This document shows, in pieces, positions 4,734 through 5,699 of a stretch of DNA of 5,699 nucleotides; the stretch's first letter is position 1; each line of letters opens with the position of its first letter. The position numbers and the translations under genes were made by a program. The notes under the pieces are model-generated. The model was not told where the DNA came from. It saw only the letters and a program-made list of their open reading frames with translations, and searched no databases. The stretch comes from Candidatus Altarchaeum sp. (GTDB lineage: Archaea; Altiarchaeota; Altiarchaeia; Altiarchaeales; Altiarchaeaceae), in NCBI GenBank assembly GCA_018260755.1, contig JAGTWP010000072.1, positions 1-5,699 of the forward strand, written 5' to 3'.

Positions 4734-5504
4734 ATGAGCAAAGGACTTTTATCCTATTTCGGAATTGCAACTATTGCATTGATAGTTCTAAATGTAGTCG
4801 TATTTTTCGGTGTGCAGATGACAGATAACCTGAAAATCTATGATGAAAACTGGACGGAAAATTGTACCCAAAATAAATATATTCCTAATGCAATTTATGA
4901 AGGAGAATATTATGTGTGTCCTGAAAGTGCTGCAAGGGATGGAGGTTATGATATAAATTACTGCACAAAATTTCCCGATAATGCCTGTGTATATACTTAT
5001 ACGGATAGTTTTTCACTTGTCGGAAAAAATGCATCTGAAAAGCCATGGACATTTATAACAAGCATGTTTATGCACGCAGATATAAATCATTTACTCGGAA
5101 ATATGCTCTTTTTGTTTATTCTTGGAGGAATTGTTGAGGCGGCAATAGGAATAAGAAAGTATTTATTGCTCTATTTTTTAGCAGGAATTTTTGGAGGAAT
5201 AACTATGATTTTTATGACATCAACCGGATTCATAAGCGACAATGTTTCAATACTCGGCGCTTCCGGGGCAATATTCGGAATTCTTGCGGCGGCGGCAATT
5301 CTCAGACCAATGCAGACGGTATATGTTTATTTTCTTCCGATGCCGTTAATAATTATCGGATTAATATATATCGGGCTTCAGGTATATTACATATTCATGG
5401 GCGGAGAAGCAGGGGTTGCAAATGGCGCTCATCTCGGAGGAGCAATTGTGGGTATAATCGCGGCAATTTATCTTAGAAAGAAGGTAAAGGAGGATGAATT
5501 TTAA
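4734..5504 (+). CDS. Rhomboid-family intramembrane serine protease
   Basis: A 256-residue membrane protease that would cleave transmembrane helices of substrates within the cell membrane. Catalytic Ser177 lies in GASG (175-178) and the partner His233 in NGAHLGG (230-236). The loop-helix motif HADINHLLGN (114-123) supplies H114, H119 and the oxyanion-type N123, and GGIVEAAIG (131-139) holds the conserved Glu of helix 2. Six transmembrane segments are expected: about 9-29, 119-137, 142-162, 171-189, 197-217 and 228-247, then a charged cytoplasmic tail. The first loop is long (about 30-105) and carries four cysteines (44, 62, 77, 85) and two N-x-S/T sequons (N43, N99). Substrates are not predictable. 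The gene stands alone, with its own promoter abutting the 4419-4705 element. Confidence 0.95.
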   Translation: MSKGLLSYFGIATIALIVLNVVVFFGVQMTDNLKIYDENWTENCTQNKYIPNAIYEGEYYVCPESAARDGGYDINYCTKFPDNACVYTYTDSFSLVGKNASEKPWTFITSMFMHADINHLLGNMLFLFILGGIVEAAIGIRKYLLLYFLAGIFGGITMIFMTSTGFISDNVSILGASGAIFGILAAAAILRPMQTVYVYFLPMPLIIIGLIYIGLQVYYIFMGGEAGVANGAHLGGAIVGIIAAIYLRKKVKEDEF

Positions 5505-5699
5505 AATTTTAGTTGAACATTCCATCTGAACTTATAATTTATTATATCTTTAAAATTTAATTTATTTATCTTAAAATTTAATTACTAACTCTAAAATTAA
5601 CAAAATTTAATTTAAAATATAAATTTATAACCTAAAATTTAATTTATAACCTAATTTATAACTTAAAATTTATTAAAATAATTAAAATTTAAAGTGACA
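5505..5699 (+). repeat. AT-rich spacer with repeated TTATAAC words
   Basis: No gene is seen in these 195 bases. AATTTATAACCT occurs at 5622-5633 and 5641-5652, and AATTTATAACTT at 5653-5664, joined by CTAAAATTT stretches. The words resemble the array before rrp4 (CCTAAAATTATAACG at 1681) and may be the promoter region of a gene beyond the window. Confidence 0.45.

Overview
The window is a stretch of very AT-rich DNA from an archaeon. Two genes give the domain: the exosome subunit Rrp4 and a deoxyhypusine synthase. Archaeal-type promoters support it, with a TATA-like box 22-25 bases before each start codon and no Shine-Dalgarno sequence, which suggests leaderless mRNAs. Small AT-rich archaea such as DPANN lineages fit the gene types and base composition, but no marker here fixes the phylum.

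Layout: all five genes lie on the + strand and each appears to have its own promoter. (1) 1-255 holds a degenerate dispersed repeat and then two copies of a 22-bp operator-like palindrome, 32 bp apart. (2) 256-1584 encodes a COG1373/DUF4143-type AAA+ ATPase. (3) 1636-1725 is six tandem 15-bp units, each with a TATA-like core, ending at the base before the next ATG. (4) 1726-2352 encodes Rrp4, the RNA-binding cap of the exosome. (5) 2356-2600 is a 245-bp intergenic element with perfect 12-bp terminal inverted repeats. (6) 2677-3288 encodes a MarC-family membrane protein. (7) 3401-4363 encodes deoxyhypusine synthase, which modifies aIF5A. (8) 4419-4705 is a 287-bp element with different 12-bp terminal inverted repeats, an 8-bp flanking direct repeat, six internal palindromes and three copies of a GC-richer 13-nt core. 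(9) 4734-5504 encodes a rhomboid protease with a long four-cysteine loop. (10) 5505-5699 is AT-rich spacer with repeated TTATAAC words.

The genes do not form one pathway. They cover RNA decay (Rrp4), translation factor modification (deoxyhypusine synthase), membrane functions (MarC, rhomboid) and an accessory ATPase. The most unusual content is between the genes: two palindrome-rich elements with related internal motifs, a third degenerate copy at the left edge, a tandem promoter array and a paired operator. No CRISPR array, tRNA, rRNA or transposase gene is visible.
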